Positions 15,752 through 24,670 of a stretch of 64,000 nt of DNA are shown piece by piece. The translations under genes and the position numbers were made by a program. Each line of letters opens with the position of its first letter. The first letter of the stretch is position 1. The notes below the pieces were generated by a model. That model searched no databases and had not been told where the DNA came from. It was given only the letters and a program-made list of their open reading frames with translations. This stretch comes from Tropicibacter sp. R16_0 (GTDB lineage: Bacteria; Pseudomonadota; Alphaproteobacteria; Rhodobacterales; Rhodobacteraceae): assembly GCF_017743935.1 (NCBI RefSeq), contig NZ_JAGHRE010000008.1:124001-188000 (forward strand), written 5' to 3'.

Positions 15752-16681
15752 TCAGACCGCCGCCGACAACGGCGCAGGAGCAGAGTTCTGATCGTACCAG
15801 TCGACCATCTGCTTTGGGTTCTCTGAGAAGTATTGATAGCCCCGGAAACGTTGCGTGGTGTCTTCGATCCAGTAGAGTTTTTTGTCATCGCCCGGAATTG
15901 CATCGTAAATCGCCTGCACGTCCTCTTCGGCATAGGTGAAGGCGTCGTTGCGAACCTGCACAACAAATGTGGGCATGCTGATGAAAGCCGCATCGCGTTG
16001 CGGCGAGGAATCTTCAATCCGATAGCCCCAGATCTCGTTGTAGTGCTTTTCGAACGCCGCATATGCGCGCTTGCCCATACGCAGGTTCTTGACCAGCTTG
16101 CGCACCAGAGCATCGCCGGAAATCGGTTGGATCAGAACCATCGACTGCACGCCCTCAAACGCCTCTGGGTGTTTGCGCATCGCCGCCAGCGTCGCGTTCC
16201 CCCCCAAACACTGGCTGTGCAGATGAATTTCCATGTCCTTGGTGACCGGGTTCGACCTGACATATTCCAGTGATCCAAGAACATCCTTGTACTCAAACAG
16301 ACCCGGATTATAGCCACCATTCTGAGCCGGTGCGCTGAACCCGTGATTGCGCAGATCATACGCCAGCACGTTGTACCCGGCCTCAACCAATGCCTTGTAC
16401 TTTGGCAGGTGGTTCACCTCGAACCCGCCAGCGCGGCGCCAAGGTTTCAGGTGCCCGGCATAACCATAGCGGTTGCCCGGCGAAAAGTGGTTGCAGATGA
16501 CGATCTTGTTCGATGGCGTCTTGGCCGGGATGTACCACCCCTCAAGTGTGATCCCATCAACTGCAGGGAATGAGACATCTTCATAGGCCATCCCAAACTC
16601 ATCCGGACGGCGCAGGATCGGAGTACGCGGCACATCCGCAATCATCTTGGCGACGCGCTTCATCATGAAATCTACAATCAT
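15752..16681 (-). CDS. Alpha/beta hydrolase with Cys at the nucleophile position
   Basis: 309 residues of alpha/beta-hydrolase fold: oxyanion-side NHFSPGNRYGY near 64, YDLRNHGFSAP near 108 and the nucleophile elbow LHSQCLGGN with Cys158 where most members have Ser, reminiscent of dienelactone hydrolases. An acid candidate is in VQVRNDAF. I see no His in the C-terminal 45 residues where the triad base normally sits. The ATG at 16681 has GGAGAAG four bases upstream (as read on the minus strand) and is preferred to a start 20 codons earlier. Divergent from a TetR regulator, with a TTGACA/TGTCAA repeat between them. Confidence 0.8.
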   Translation of the reverse strand: MIVDFMMKRVAKMIADVPRTPILRRPDEFGMAYEDVSFPAVDGITLEGWYIPAKTPSNKIVICNHFSPGNRYGYAGHLKPWRRAGGFEVNHLPKYKALVEAGYNVLAYDLRNHGFSAPAQNGGYNPGLFEYKDVLGSLEYVRSNPVTKDMEIHLHSQCLGGNATLAAMRKHPEAFEGVQSMVLIQPISGDALVRKLVKNLRMGKRAYAAFEKHYNEIWGYRIEDSSPQRDAAFISMPTFVVQVRNDAFTYAEEDVQAIYDAIPGDDKKLYWIEDTTQRFRGYQYFSENPKQMVDWYDQNSAPAPLSAAV

Positions 16682-16747
16682 CGGTCTTCTCCAGGTTCGG
16701 CGACCAGAATCGCACTTTACAACTTTATTTCTCTTGTACATTTGTAT

Positions 16748-16772
16748 TTGACACTTGGAGCATACTTGTCAA
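16748..16772. promoter_or_regulatory. Candidate TetR operator
   Basis: TTGACA (16748-16753) and TGTCAA (16767-16772) form a perfect inverted repeat with a 13-nt spacer, midway between the divergent hydrolase and TetR genes. TTGACA could also be a -35 box for the TetR gene, so the symmetry might be partly chance. Confidence 0.4.
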
Positions 16773-16800
16773 GTCGTAAGCGCCGATTTATCTGTTCCCC

Positions 16801-17373
16801 ATGACAAACACCGATCAGATCCCGATGACCGAAACCAAACAAAAGATCGTCCAAGGCGCGATTGGCTGTTTCGTTCACTATGGCGCGCGCAAGACCTCGA
16901 TGAACGACATCGCGCGCGAGGCAGGCGTGTCGCGCCAGACGCTGTATGATCTGTTTGGGGGAAAGGACGACCTTATCCGTGCCTCAATCCTGCAGATCAC
17001 GGACATGTCCCTGGCGGATATCGAACGACAGCTTCCGGGCTGCTCTTCGCTAGGGGAAAAAATCGACCTCTATTTCCACGAGACGGTCATCAAGTCCTTT
17101 GAACTGCTGCAGATTGCGCGCGAACCCGAGGATCTGATCAGCGGACACAACAAAGCCGGGGCCGATGCCATCAAAGAAGCCCACGCCCGGATGAAAGCGC
17201 TGATCACCCGTGTCCTAACAGAGCATCAAGGCTCGCCGGGCACAGTGAAGACCGAAGACCTGGCAAATTACATCGTCACGGTGTCGATGAGCTTCAAATA
17301 CGTCAAAGACCGAGAGGAACTAGAGGAACTGCTCAACGTGCTAAAGCAGAGCGTCATAAAACTCGCAGGCTAG
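16801..17373 (+). CDS. TetR/AcrR family transcriptional regulator
   Basis: 190 residues. The N-terminal helix-turn-helix is typical: IVQGAIGCFVHYGARKTSMNDIAREAGVSRQTLYDLFGGKDDLIRASI (about residues 17-64). The C-terminal ligand domain is helical with no recognisable ligand signature. It is divergent from the alpha/beta hydrolase, so autoregulation together with control of that gene is the simplest reading. Translation may begin at 16801 or at the in-frame ATG eight codons later; no strong ribosome site separates them. Confidence 0.88.
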   Translation: MTNTDQIPMTETKQKIVQGAIGCFVHYGARKTSMNDIAREAGVSRQTLYDLFGGKDDLIRASILQITDMSLADIERQLPGCSSLGEKIDLYFHETVIKSFELLQIAREPEDLISGHNKAGADAIKEAHARMKALITRVLTEHQGSPGTVKTEDLANYIVTVSMSFKYVKDREELEELLNVLKQSVIKLAG

Positions 17374-17395
17374 GTTCGCATTTTTTCGGCGGCCA

Positions 17396-17422
17396 TGTCA
17401 CAAACACCAGTGCTGCTGCGTC
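17396..17422 (+). promoter_or_regulatory. ECF41-type sigma factor promoter
   Basis: TGTCACA (17396-17402), a 16-nt spacer and CGTC (17419-17422) match the ECF41 promoter consensus as I remember it (TGTCACA in the -35 region, CGTC in the -10 region). It stands 34 nt upstream of the first gene of the operon that ends with an ECF41 sigma factor, so it should be the autoregulated promoter. Confidence 0.8.
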
Positions 17423-17456
17423 CTGTTGGTATTCGACCAAAGAACAGGAGCCAAAC

Positions 17457-17918
17457 ATGAACCCGCGACTGAACCCTTTTGCCGCCGCCCCGAGCTTGAT
17501 GCAGCCCATGCTGGACATGGAAGAAGCGATCAAAGCCTCACCTTTGGGTCACACACTGATCGAACTGATCAAACTCCGCGTCTCGCAAATCAACGGCTGT
17601 GCGTTCTGCATCCACATGCACACCCACGATGCGCGCGCACATGGTGAGAGCGAGGACCGGATGCACCTGCTGAATGCCTGGCGAGAATCTCCGCTCTATT
17701 CCGACAAGGAGCGCGCGGCACTGGCCTGGGCCGAGGATCTGACCCGCATCGACCGGACCGGCGCACCAGATGCGACTTATACTGCCATGACCGCGCATTT
17801 CGACGACGCAGAGCAGGTTGCCCTGACCCTGCTGATCACCACCATCAATGCCTGGAACCGGATTGCCATCGGCTTTGCCACCCCGCATCCTGTCGGAAAG
17901 GAGGCGTCTGCCGCGTGA
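17457..17918 (+). CDS. Carboxymuconolactone decarboxylase/AhpD-like protein of an ECF41 locus
   Basis: 153-residue all-helical AhpD-fold protein with the redox pair Cys48-x2-Cys51 followed by HMHTHDAR, as in alkylhydroperoxidase-like CMD proteins. Its last four bases overlap the following sigma factor gene (GTGA). ECF41 sigma factors are characteristically encoded with such carboxymuconolactone decarboxylases, oxidoreductases or epimerases, which they transcribe, so this is the expected target. The true substrate of these CMD partners is unknown; a peroxide or thiol redox role is the usual guess. AACAGGAGCC precedes the start. Confidence 0.9.
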   Translation: MNPRLNPFAAAPSLMQPMLDMEEAIKASPLGHTLIELIKLRVSQINGCAFCIHMHTHDARAHGESEDRMHLLNAWRESPLYSDKERAALAWAEDLTRIDRTGAPDATYTAMTAHFDDAEQVALTLLITTINAWNRIAIGFATPHPVGKEASAA

Positions 17919-18796
17919 CCCACCCTTTGCCAGATACCCCGGATCAGGCCTTCGTTGATCTGCAACCGCGCTTGTTCGCGGTTGCTTATCGCATGCTGGG
18001 CACGGTCAGTGATGCCGAGGACGTGGTGCAAGAGGCCTACCTTCGCTGGCAACGCGCCGATCGGGAGCGTGTTCAGGACAGCACCGGCTATCTGATACGC
18101 ATCACCACACGGCTTTGTCTGGATCACCTGCGCGTCGCCAAGGCCCGGCGCGAGACCTATACCGGGGAATGGCTGCCCGAACCGCTGGTGACGGATGACA
18201 CAACCGAGCGGCTGGATCGTGATGTCTCGATTGCGCTCCTGTTGTCGCTGGAACGTCTGACGCCACTAGAACGCGCCGCGTTCCTGCTGCACGATGTGTT
18301 CGAACACAGCTATGAGGAGTTGGCGCAGGCCCTGGATCGCAGCGCCTCGTCGTGCAGACAGCTGGTCAGCCGCGCGCGCAAACATGTGCAACAAAACAAG
18401 CCCCGCGCACGGGTCGATGACGCCACAGGGCGGGATCTGGTCAAGGCGTTCTTTTCGGCAGCCAAGAGCGGAGATACGGGCGCTCTGACCAAACTGCTGG
18501 CCCAGGGGGTGCGCCTGCATTCCGATGGTGGCGGCAAGGTTCTGGCCACGCTCAACCCGATCCTTGGGCGGGACAAGGTCATCCGCTTCTTTGCCGGTTT
18601 GGCCCGAAAATCGGCAGGTTATCCGGGGCTGCGCTGGACGTTGTGCGAGTTGAACGGTCAGCCCGCGATTATCAGCAGGGAACCCGGTGGCATTCTGCAA
18701 GCAGCGTCTTTTGAGATCGAAGACGGACGGATTGCCAAGATTTACATGACCCGCAATCCCGACAAGACCCGGCATCTTGCGCGGGTCTTGGAGTGA
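17915..18796 (+). CDS. ECF41 family RNA polymerase sigma factor (SigJ-like)
   Basis: 293 residues starting at GTG 17915. Sigma2 spans about 13-80 (VAYRMLGTVSDAEDVVQEAYLRW), sigma4 about 105-158 (LTPLERAAFLLHDVFEHSYEELAQAL), and a C-terminal SnoaL/NTF2-like extension about 170-290. All three ECF41 signatures are present: WLPEP (86-90) in the linker, DGGGK (204-208) and NPDK (281-284) in the extension. In this group the extension replaces an anti-sigma factor, and its tail modulates activity. It is co-transcribed with the CMD gene from the ECF41-type promoter at 17396, implying positive autoregulation. Confidence 0.93.
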   Translation: MTHPLPDTPDQAFVDLQPRLFAVAYRMLGTVSDAEDVVQEAYLRWQRADRERVQDSTGYLIRITTRLCLDHLRVAKARRETYTGEWLPEPLVTDDTTERLDRDVSIALLLSLERLTPLERAAFLLHDVFEHSYEELAQALDRSASSCRQLVSRARKHVQQNKPRARVDDATGRDLVKAFFSAAKSGDTGALTKLLAQGVRLHSDGGGKVLATLNPILGRDKVIRFFAGLARKSAGYPGLRWTLCELNGQPAIISREPGGILQAASFEIEDGRIAKIYMTRNPDKTRHLARVLE

Positions 18797-18822
18797 CCCC
18801 CGCCGCGACGCGCAGCGGGGGT
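18796..18822. other. Hairpin between convergent ECF41 and dapA
   Basis: ACCCCCGC (18796-18803) pairs with GCGGGGGT (18815-18822), directly at the end of the sigma factor gene and 8 nt from the dapA stop. No T run follows on either strand, so its role as a terminator is uncertain. Confidence 0.5.
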
Positions 18823-18829
18823 AACAGAT

Positions 18830-19702
18830 TTAGAGCAGACCTGCGTGCGCCATGGCCGCGTCGATAGCGGCTTTGGTGCTGTCTTCCAGACCGGTCAGCG
18901 GAGAGCGAACCTCTTCGCTGCACAGGCCCAGTTTCGACAGGCCGTATTTCGCGCCGACCAGACCGGGCTCGATAAAGATCGCCTCGTGCAGCGGCATCAG
19001 CTTATCCTGATACTCAAGCGCCTTGGCATAATCGCCCGCCAAAGTTGCCTGCTGGAACTCGGCGCAGAGTTTCGGTGCCACGTTCGCGGTGACCGAGATG
19101 CAGCCGACACCGCCATGCGCATTGAACCCAAGCGCGGTTGCATCCTCGCCCGACAGCTGGCAGAAATCTGCACCGCAAGTGGCGCGCTGTTGGCTGACAC
19201 GAGCGATGTCGCCAGTGGCATCCTTGACACCCACGATCCGCGGCAACTTGGCCAGCTCACCCATAGTGTCCGGTGTCATGTCGACGATTGAGCGACCGGG
19301 GATGTTGTAGATGATGATCGGGATTTCGGCACAGTCATGGGCTGCGGTGAAATGCGCCACCATGCCGCGCTGCGTCGGCTTGTTGTAATAGGGCGTCACG
19401 ACCAGTGCTGCGTCAGCGCCGACCTTCGCCGCAAACTCGACAAAGCGAATCGTTTCGACGGTGTTGTTCGACCCGGCACCGGCGATAACCGGCACGCGGC
19501 CAGCGGCGGCTTTGACCACCTCGGCAATGACCGCTTCGTGCTCGTCATGGCTCAGCGTCGGGCTTTCGCCAGTGGTGCCGACGGGGACAAGACCGGTCGA
19601 ACCTTCGCTGATCTGCCATTCCACCAGGTGTTTGAGCTTGTCCAGGTCCAACTCACCATTGAGGAACGGGGTGACGAGGGCTGGCATAGAGCCTGTGAAC
19701 AT
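18830..19702 (-). CDS. dapA: 4-hydroxy-tetrahydrodipicolinate synthase
   Basis: 290-residue class I aldolase condensing pyruvate with aspartate semialdehyde in lysine and diaminopimelate synthesis. Key residues can be placed: Schiff-base Lys160 ([11 protein letters not shown]), Tyr132 and Arg137 (IYNIPGRS) and Thr43-Thr44 ([10 protein letters not shown]). The ATG at 19702 has GGGAGC upstream; longer in-frame extensions up to 20137 have no DapA character. Divergent from slt, with a 133-nt shared promoter region. This is the normal length and a complete gene. Confidence 0.95.
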   Translation of the reverse strand: MFTGSMPALVTPFLNGELDLDKLKHLVEWQISEGSTGLVPVGTTGESPTLSHDEHEAVIAEVVKAAAGRVPVIAGAGSNNTVETIRFVEFAAKVGADAALVVTPYYNKPTQRGMVAHFTAAHDCAEIPIIIYNIPGRSIVDMTPDTMGELAKLPRIVGVKDATGDIARVSQQRATCGADFCQLSGEDATALGFNAHGGVGCISVTANVAPKLCAEFQQATLAGDYAKALEYQDKLMPLHEAIFIEPGLVGAKYGLSKLGLCSEEVRSPLTGLEDSTKAAIDAAMAHAGLL

Positions 19703-19835
19703 TGGGATGCTCCCTGGTTGGCAATGCGGGCAGAGGCCCGCCGAACTTGCATTCTTTCGGGATTGTGTGTTGATCCCGGCCGAACACGGCTTAACGTAAA
19801 AGGCTCTAGCCTTGGTTGATCGGGAAATGCAAGTG

Positions 19836-21818
19836 ATGACACGCGTTCTGGCCGCTGTTATGGCCCTAATCCTGCTTGGCACCGCGATGTTGGGCTCTGC
19901 TGTCGCAGGTCCGGCCAACGATCTGAAGCTGGGCCTCAAGGAAATGCGGGCTGGCGATTGGAACGAGGCGCTGCGCGTATCGGGCCGCCGCGGGTCTGTG
20001 CCGCGCGACATCATCGTCTGGCACTGGTTGCGCAAGGGGTTCGGAACGTCAGGCGATGTGCTGGTGTTTCTGGAACGGCGACCTGATTGGCCAGGCCTGG
20101 ATTTCCTGCGTCGTAAAAGCGAGCCGTCGTTTACCAACGCCGACCCGGATCGGGTCCTGAAATTCTATGCCGAAGTTCCCCCACAAACAGCCGAAGGCGC
20201 GCTGAACTATGCCGCCGCCCTGATGGCCAAGGGGCAGCGTGGCGATGCCGAGGCGGAACTGGTCAAGGCCTGGCGCACCATGCCGATGGGCAGCGGGTTG
20301 CAAAAGGACTATTTGGAAAACTTCGGCAAGCTGCTGAAACCCCATCATGTCGCCCGTCTGGACCGGTTGATCTGGGACGAGCATATGATCAGTTCGAAAC
20401 GCATGCTACCGCTGGTCAGCGAAGGGCAGCGCAAGCTGGCAGAGGCGCGGATTGCCTTGTTCGAAATGGCCCCTGGGGTGGATGCCAAGATCACGGCGAT
20501 CCCAAAAGAGTTGATGGATTCTCCGGGGCTGGCTTATCAACGCTTTGTTTGGCGCGATCGCAAAGAACTGGATGAAAGCGCCGTTGACCTTATGTTGGAA
20601 CGCTCAACCAGCCCCAAGGCTTTGGGCGAGCCTGACAAATGGGCCCCTCGACGTCGCAGGTTGGCGCGTCTGGAAATGCGTCAGGGCAATCACCAGCGCG
20701 CCTATCGCGTGGCCGCGCGCCACCACATGACACCCGAAATGGGCTATGGCTACGCCGACTTGGAATGGCTGGCGGGCTTCATCGCCTTGCGCAAACTGGG
20801 CGATCCAGCGACGGCCGCCAAACACTTTGAAAACTTCGATGCCGCGATTGCTTCGCCCATCTCAAAAGGACGCGGCGGATACTGGAGAGGTCGCGCATAT
20901 GCTGAATTGGGCGACATTGACAAGGCGCAAGCGGCCTATGCGGATGGAGCTAAGTACCAAACGTCCTTTTATGGGCTGTTGGCAGCAGAACAGATCGGGC
21001 GCGAGTTTGATGCGAATCTGGCCACCCCCCCAAAAAACCCACCTTGGCGCGAAGCCCCGTTCATGAAGACCAGCGTTCTCGAGGCCTCTCTTCTGCTTCT
21101 GAGCGCTGGTGAGAAGAACTTGGCAGAGCGGTTTCTGACTCATCTGGTCGAAGATCTGCCGCCCGAGCAGGCCGCACAATTGGGCGATATGGTGATCGAC
21201 ATGGGTCAGCCCCATTTGGCGGTCATGATCGCCAAACGCGCGGCGCGCACAGGCCTTGTGATACCGGCGGCATATTACCCGCTCCATCCCGTTGCCAGCA
21301 AAGAACTGCCCATGGCCGAAGAGATGACATTGGCCATCGCCCGCCGCGAAAGCGAGTTTGATCCGGTGGTGATCAGCGGCGCAGGCGCGCGTGGATTGAT
21401 GCAGGTGATGCCAGCAACGGCCAAGCTTGTGGCAACCGACCTGGGCTTGCTCGGCGGTCACAAGACCGACCGGCTGACGCGAGATTGGGAATACAATGCC
21501 GTGCTTGGGGCCAACTATCTGGCCGGCCTTGCGGGTGATTTCGTTGGCAATGTGGTGATGATGTCGGCCGGCTACAATGCAGGTCCGCGCCGCCCGATTT
21601 CGTGGATGGAACGCTTTGGCGACCCACGAACGGGCACACCGGACATGATCGATTGGATCGAACACATCCCGTTCAACGAAACCCGCAACTATGTCATGCG
21701 GGTCACCGAAAGCCTTCCGGTCTACCGCGCTCGTCTGGGCAAGGATCCCCTGCCCATCCCGTTCTCGAAAGAACTGTCAGGATCGACTTTGCGCGCGTTC
21801 GCGCCAGAGGGTGAATAG
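19836..21818 (+). CDS. Soluble lytic murein transglycosylase (Slt70-like)
   Basis: About 660 residues from the ATG at 19836, which has GGGA ten bases upstream and opens a signal peptide ([22 protein letters not shown]). A long helical superhelix precedes the C-terminal SLT domain, with catalytic Glu505 in [10 protein letters not shown], then [14 protein letters not shown] and the AGYNAGPRR motif. It cleaves peptidoglycan to 1,6-anhydromuramyl products in the periplasm. The last 42 bases overlap the 3' end of the convergent DMT transporter gene. In-frame ATG 19827 and TTG 19812 are alternative starts. Confidence 0.92.
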   Translation: MTRVLAAVMALILLGTAMLGSAVAGPANDLKLGLKEMRAGDWNEALRVSGRRGSVPRDIIVWHWLRKGFGTSGDVLVFLERRPDWPGLDFLRRKSEPSFTNADPDRVLKFYAEVPPQTAEGALNYAAALMAKGQRGDAEAELVKAWRTMPMGSGLQKDYLENFGKLLKPHHVARLDRLIWDEHMISSKRMLPLVSEGQRKLAEARIALFEMAPGVDAKITAIPKELMDSPGLAYQRFVWRDRKELDESAVDLMLERSTSPKALGEPDKWAPRRRRLARLEMRQGNHQRAYRVAARHHMTPEMGYGYADLEWLAGFIALRKLGDPATAAKHFENFDAAIASPISKGRGGYWRGRAYAELGDIDKAQAAYADGAKYQTSFYGLLAAEQIGREFDANLATPPKNPPWREAPFMKTSVLEASLLLLSAGEKNLAERFLTHLVEDLPPEQAAQLGDMVIDMGQPHLAVMIAKRAARTGLVIPAAYYPLHPVASKELPMAEEMTLAIARRESEFDPVVISGAGARGLMQVMPATAKLVATDLGLLGGHKTDRLTRDWEYNAVLGANYLAGLAGDFVGNVVMMSAGYNAGPRRPISWMERFGDPRTGTPDMIDWIEHIPFNETRNYVMRVTESLPVYRARLGKDPLPIPFSKELSGSTLRAFAPEGE

Positions 21819-22652
21819 ACCAGCCCCAACGATCAACGCGGTGCCAATGACCACGGCGTCGCGCAACGTCTCGCCAAAGATCGCGATACCCAGCATTGCA
21901 GCCCAGAGCAGGTGGAAATAGGCGAAAGGCTGCACTGCGCTTGCCTCGGCCATTTCATAGCATTTGATCAGCAACCAATGCCCGGACACGCCCGAAATGC
22001 AGAGCAGTGCCATCCACCCCCAATCGGCCGGTTCCATAGGCTCCCAGAACCACATGCCAATCGCAGTCATGACAACGGCACCTGCGATTCCTGTCCAAAA
22101 AAACGACGTTGCTGTGCTGTCTTTGCGCGCGGCATAGCGCGTCAGCAGGCCATAAAGCGCAAACATCAAGGCCGAGACCAGCGGAATAATCGCCGCCGGA
22201 TTGAACACGCCCATCCCCGGTTGCAGAATGATCAGCACTCCAACACAACCAACTCCGATAGCAGCCCATCTGCGCCAGCCGACCTTTTCACCCAGTACTG
22301 GCCCACTCAGCGCCGCCACAAGAAGCGGATAGCAGATGAAAACCGCCTGGCTTTCGATCAAGCCAAGGATGGTAAAGCCGTAGACAGCGACGCAGATTTC
22401 ACCCGCCAACAAAATCCCGCGAAAGATCTGCAACACCAGCTGGTCGGTTCGCGCGGCTTCGCGCACGCCACCAGGCGCCCGCGCAGCCAAAGCCACAACA
22501 AAGGCGGCAAAAAACCAATAGCGGATCATCACCACCATGTAGGTGTTGTAGGTACCCGCCAAATGCCGTGAGATTCCGTCTTGCAACGCAAAAACCACGG
22601 TTGCGCCCAGCATGAGGGCGATGCCCGCAGGGATGTTGTTCTTTTGCGTCAA
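21777..22652 (-). CDS. EamA/DMT family transporter
   Basis: 291 residues, ten predicted helices in two EamA repeats (first around GIALMLGATVVFALQDGISRHLAG, second from about 150 with SALMFALYGLLTRYAAR). Inner-membrane exporter of unknown metabolite. Its ATG overlaps the mnmD stop by four bases (ATGA), so it is the second gene of an mnmD operon, a pairing without an obvious functional link. The 3' end overlaps slt on the opposite strand. Confidence 0.88.
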   Translation of the reverse strand: MTQKNNIPAGIALMLGATVVFALQDGISRHLAGTYNTYMVVMIRYWFFAAFVVALAARAPGGVREAARTDQLVLQIFRGILLAGEICVAVYGFTILGLIESQAVFICYPLLVAALSGPVLGEKVGWRRWAAIGVGCVGVLIILQPGMGVFNPAAIIPLVSALMFALYGLLTRYAARKDSTATSFFWTGIAGAVVMTAIGMWFWEPMEPADWGWMALLCISGVSGHWLLIKCYEMAEASAVQPFAYFHLLWAAMLGIAIFGETLRDAVVIGTALIVGAGLFTLWRERAQSRS

Positions 22653-23314
22653 TCCAAAACTGCCCGTGTCATATGCCGTTTGCGTCCGTATCCGGGGGTG
22701 CGCGTGACGGCGAACCCAGCCGCCTCAAGCCCCCTGCGCACAAAGCCCGCTGCGGTATATGTGGCAGCTGTACCGCCCGGTGCTGTGTGGTTTGCGACAT
22801 GGGCCATCAAATCCGACTCCCAAAGTTCGGGGTTCTTGGCGGGCGAGAAGCCATCAAGGAACCAGGCATTGGCCTTTCCTTCCCACCTCGCCAGGGTTTC
22901 GCGCGCATCCCCTTGGATCACCTCAATCTGCACCGTGCCCAGATCACAAGGCGCACCGGTCCAGGCATCAAGAAACTGCATCGCATAGTCTGACAATTCG
23001 GGAAAAGCTGCCAAGGCCCGTTCCATATCGACGGGCTCCATCGGAAAGGCCTCGAAACTGGTAAAGCGCAGCGGCGTGGATTGGCCCGATTGTTCCCAGG
23101 CGGCCCAAGTGGTCAACATGTTCAACCCGGTGCCGAACCCCAGCTCGGCAATGTGAAACCCCGGTGCAAACCGCGCAGGCAGGTCATTGCCCGCCAGAAA
23201 CACATGTCGCGTCTCCTCTAACCCGTTCTGGAGCGAAAAGTAGGGGTCGTCAAAGCGGTCAGAGACAGGAATGGTCTCGTCCTTCCAACTCAACTGAGCG
23301 TGCTGGTCAGCCAT
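22649..23314 (-). CDS. mnmD: tRNA (5-methylaminomethyl-2-thiouridine)(34)-methyltransferase MnmD
   Basis: 221-residue stand-alone methyltransferase equivalent to the N-terminal half of E. coli MnmC, making mnm5(s2)U34 in tRNA from nm5U. The SAM motif is ELGFGTGLNML near residue 50; the family block WFLDGFSPAKNPELWESDL and the C-terminal GRKRHMTRAVL are present. The start is ATG 23314; the upstream open frame to 23524 overlaps the divergent gene and is rejected. The oxidoreductase half of MnmC is encoded divergently 62 nt away. Confidence 0.92.
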   Translation of the reverse strand: MADQHAQLSWKDETIPVSDRFDDPYFSLQNGLEETRHVFLAGNDLPARFAPGFHIAELGFGTGLNMLTTWAAWEQSGQSTPLRFTSFEAFPMEPVDMERALAAFPELSDYAMQFLDAWTGAPCDLGTVQIEVIQGDARETLARWEGKANAWFLDGFSPAKNPELWESDLMAHVANHTAPGGTAATYTAAGFVRRGLEAAGFAVTRTPGYGRKRHMTRAVLD

Positions 23315-23376
23315 GCTATTATCCCCTAAGTGCTGGTGAAACAGCGCGACACTGACGAAGGCGGCGGGGATTGGCA

Positions 23377-24411
23377 ATGGCAGATGTGACGATACGCGGG
23401 GCCGGGATCTTTGGCCTGTCCATTGCTTGGACCTGTGCGCAACGTGGTGCAAAAGTTCAGGTGATCGACCCATTTGGCCCTGGTGCCGGGTCCAGCGGCG
23501 GGCTGGTCGGGGCGTTGGCTCCACATGTGCCCGAGAATTGGAACGCCAAGAAAGCCTTTCAATTCGACAGCCTGATCATGGCCGAGGAATTTTGGTCTCA
23601 AGTCGAAGCGACTGGCGGTGTCTCACCCGGATATGGGCGCCTTGGACGGCTGCAACCAATTGCGGATGACCGGGCACTGGATCTGGCGCATAGACGTTCT
23701 GAGACGGCCAAGGCGCTGTGGCAAGGCAAGGCGGTTTGGCAAGTCAAGGCGGTGCAGGACATGGGGGGCTGGTGTCCCCCGAGCCCTACGGGCTTTGTCA
23801 TCCATGATACTCTGAGCGCTCGGATGCATCCACGCCAGGCTTGCGCAGCGCTGGTCGCGGCGCTGCAAACTCACGGTGTCGAAATTCAAGCTGAAGGCGC
23901 GGACAAAGGCCGGGTCGTTCATGCGACTGGCGTGGCAGGTTTACAGGAACTGTCTCAGGCTATGGGCAAAACGGTCGGCAATGGCGTCAAGGGACAAGCC
24001 GCGCTGTTGCGATTTGACGCCGGAGAGGTCCCACAGCTCTTTGCGGACGCCCTGCATTTCATCCCGCATGCAAACGGGACACTGGCGATCGGGTCGACCT
24101 CGGAACGGGAGTTTGACGCGCCGGATACGACAGACAAACAGCTGGACGACGTGCTGGACCGCGCCATCCGCATTCTACCGTTGTTGCACGGGGCAGAGGT
24201 TATCGAACGTTGGGCGGGCGTCCGCCCTCGATCCAAAAGCCGGGCGCCGATGCTGGGGGCGCACCCCTTGCACCCCGGTCAGTTCATTGCCAATGGCGGC
24301 TTCAAAATCGGCTTTGGCATGGCCCCCAAAGTGGCCCATGTGATGGCCGATCTGATTTTGGAATCGCGCGACGAGATCCCCGAGGATTTCCGACCAGAAA
24401 AAAGCCTGTGA
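23377..24411 (+). CDS. FAD-dependent oxidoreductase, MnmC C-terminal-like
   Basis: 344-residue DAO-type flavoprotein. The N-terminal dinucleotide fold is VTIRGAGIFGLSIAWTCAQRGAKVQVID; the C-terminal VRPRSKSRAPMLGAHP...NGGFKIGFGMAPKVAH completes the FAD site. It resembles the C-terminal domain of E. coli MnmC, which converts cmnm5U34 to nm5U34. Divergent adjacency to mnmD strongly suggests the bifunctional enzyme is split here into two genes. Glycine/D-amino-acid oxidase activity is the alternative. The start is ATG 23377 with GGGGA upstream; an in-frame TTG two codons before is less likely. Confidence 0.82.
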   Translation: MADVTIRGAGIFGLSIAWTCAQRGAKVQVIDPFGPGAGSSGGLVGALAPHVPENWNAKKAFQFDSLIMAEEFWSQVEATGGVSPGYGRLGRLQPIADDRALDLAHRRSETAKALWQGKAVWQVKAVQDMGGWCPPSPTGFVIHDTLSARMHPRQACAALVAALQTHGVEIQAEGADKGRVVHATGVAGLQELSQAMGKTVGNGVKGQAALLRFDAGEVPQLFADALHFIPHANGTLAIGSTSEREFDAPDTTDKQLDDVLDRAIRILPLLHGAEVIERWAGVRPRSKSRAPMLGAHPLHPGQFIANGGFKIGFGMAPKVAHVMADLILESRDEIPEDFRPEKSL

Positions 24412-24440
24412 CCTGGTAAATTCGAAATGACACCGTGTGA

Positions 24441-24533
24441 GTCCGGGGCGCTCCCGCCCGTCGTCAATTTTTCTGACGAAAAACCTCCTCCCGTTGGACC
24501 AAGCCTCGCTTCGCTCGGCGGTTGGCGAATTTG
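24441..24533 (+). repeat. Two-hairpin intergenic repeat, copy A
   Basis: Copy of the dispersed element. Conserved blocks GCGCTCCCGCCCGTCGTC and CCTCCTCCCGTTGG flank stem 1, TTTTTC-TGAC-GAAAAA (24468-24483). Stem 2 is GCC-TC-GC-TTC-GC-TC-GGC. Stem 1 is A+T-rich here, unlike the G+C-rich stems of other copies, yet pairs perfectly around the same TGAC loop. Confidence 0.75.
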
Positions 24534-24551
24534 GCAAAACCGATGCGCCAG

Positions 24552-24644
24552 GCGGTACCGCGCCGCGCATAGCGCGGCGCCCGGCCCAAGTCCGCTAGCC
24601 GGGCTGACGCAGTCAGGATGGCTCGGGCGCGGGAGCCCCCCGCC
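24552..24644 (-). repeat. Two-hairpin intergenic repeat, copy A', inverted
   Basis: Read on the minus strand this has GGCTCCCGCGCCC, then a diverged first part, then TTGGGCCGGGCGCC...GGCGCGGTACCGC as in the copy at 57.1 kb. Stem 2 is GCGCCGCGC-TAT-GCGCGGCGC (24560-24580), perfect. It lies head to head with copy A between the convergent mnmC-like and dehydratase genes. Confidence 0.7.
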
Positions 24645-24670
24645 GTTGACTTGCTCGCAAGATCCGTGGC

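Noticed and set aside
19703-20137. N-terminal extension of dapA by 145 codons
   Set aside because: The extension runs antisense into slt and has no similarity to DapA; the ATG at 19702 has a good ribosome site and gives normal length.
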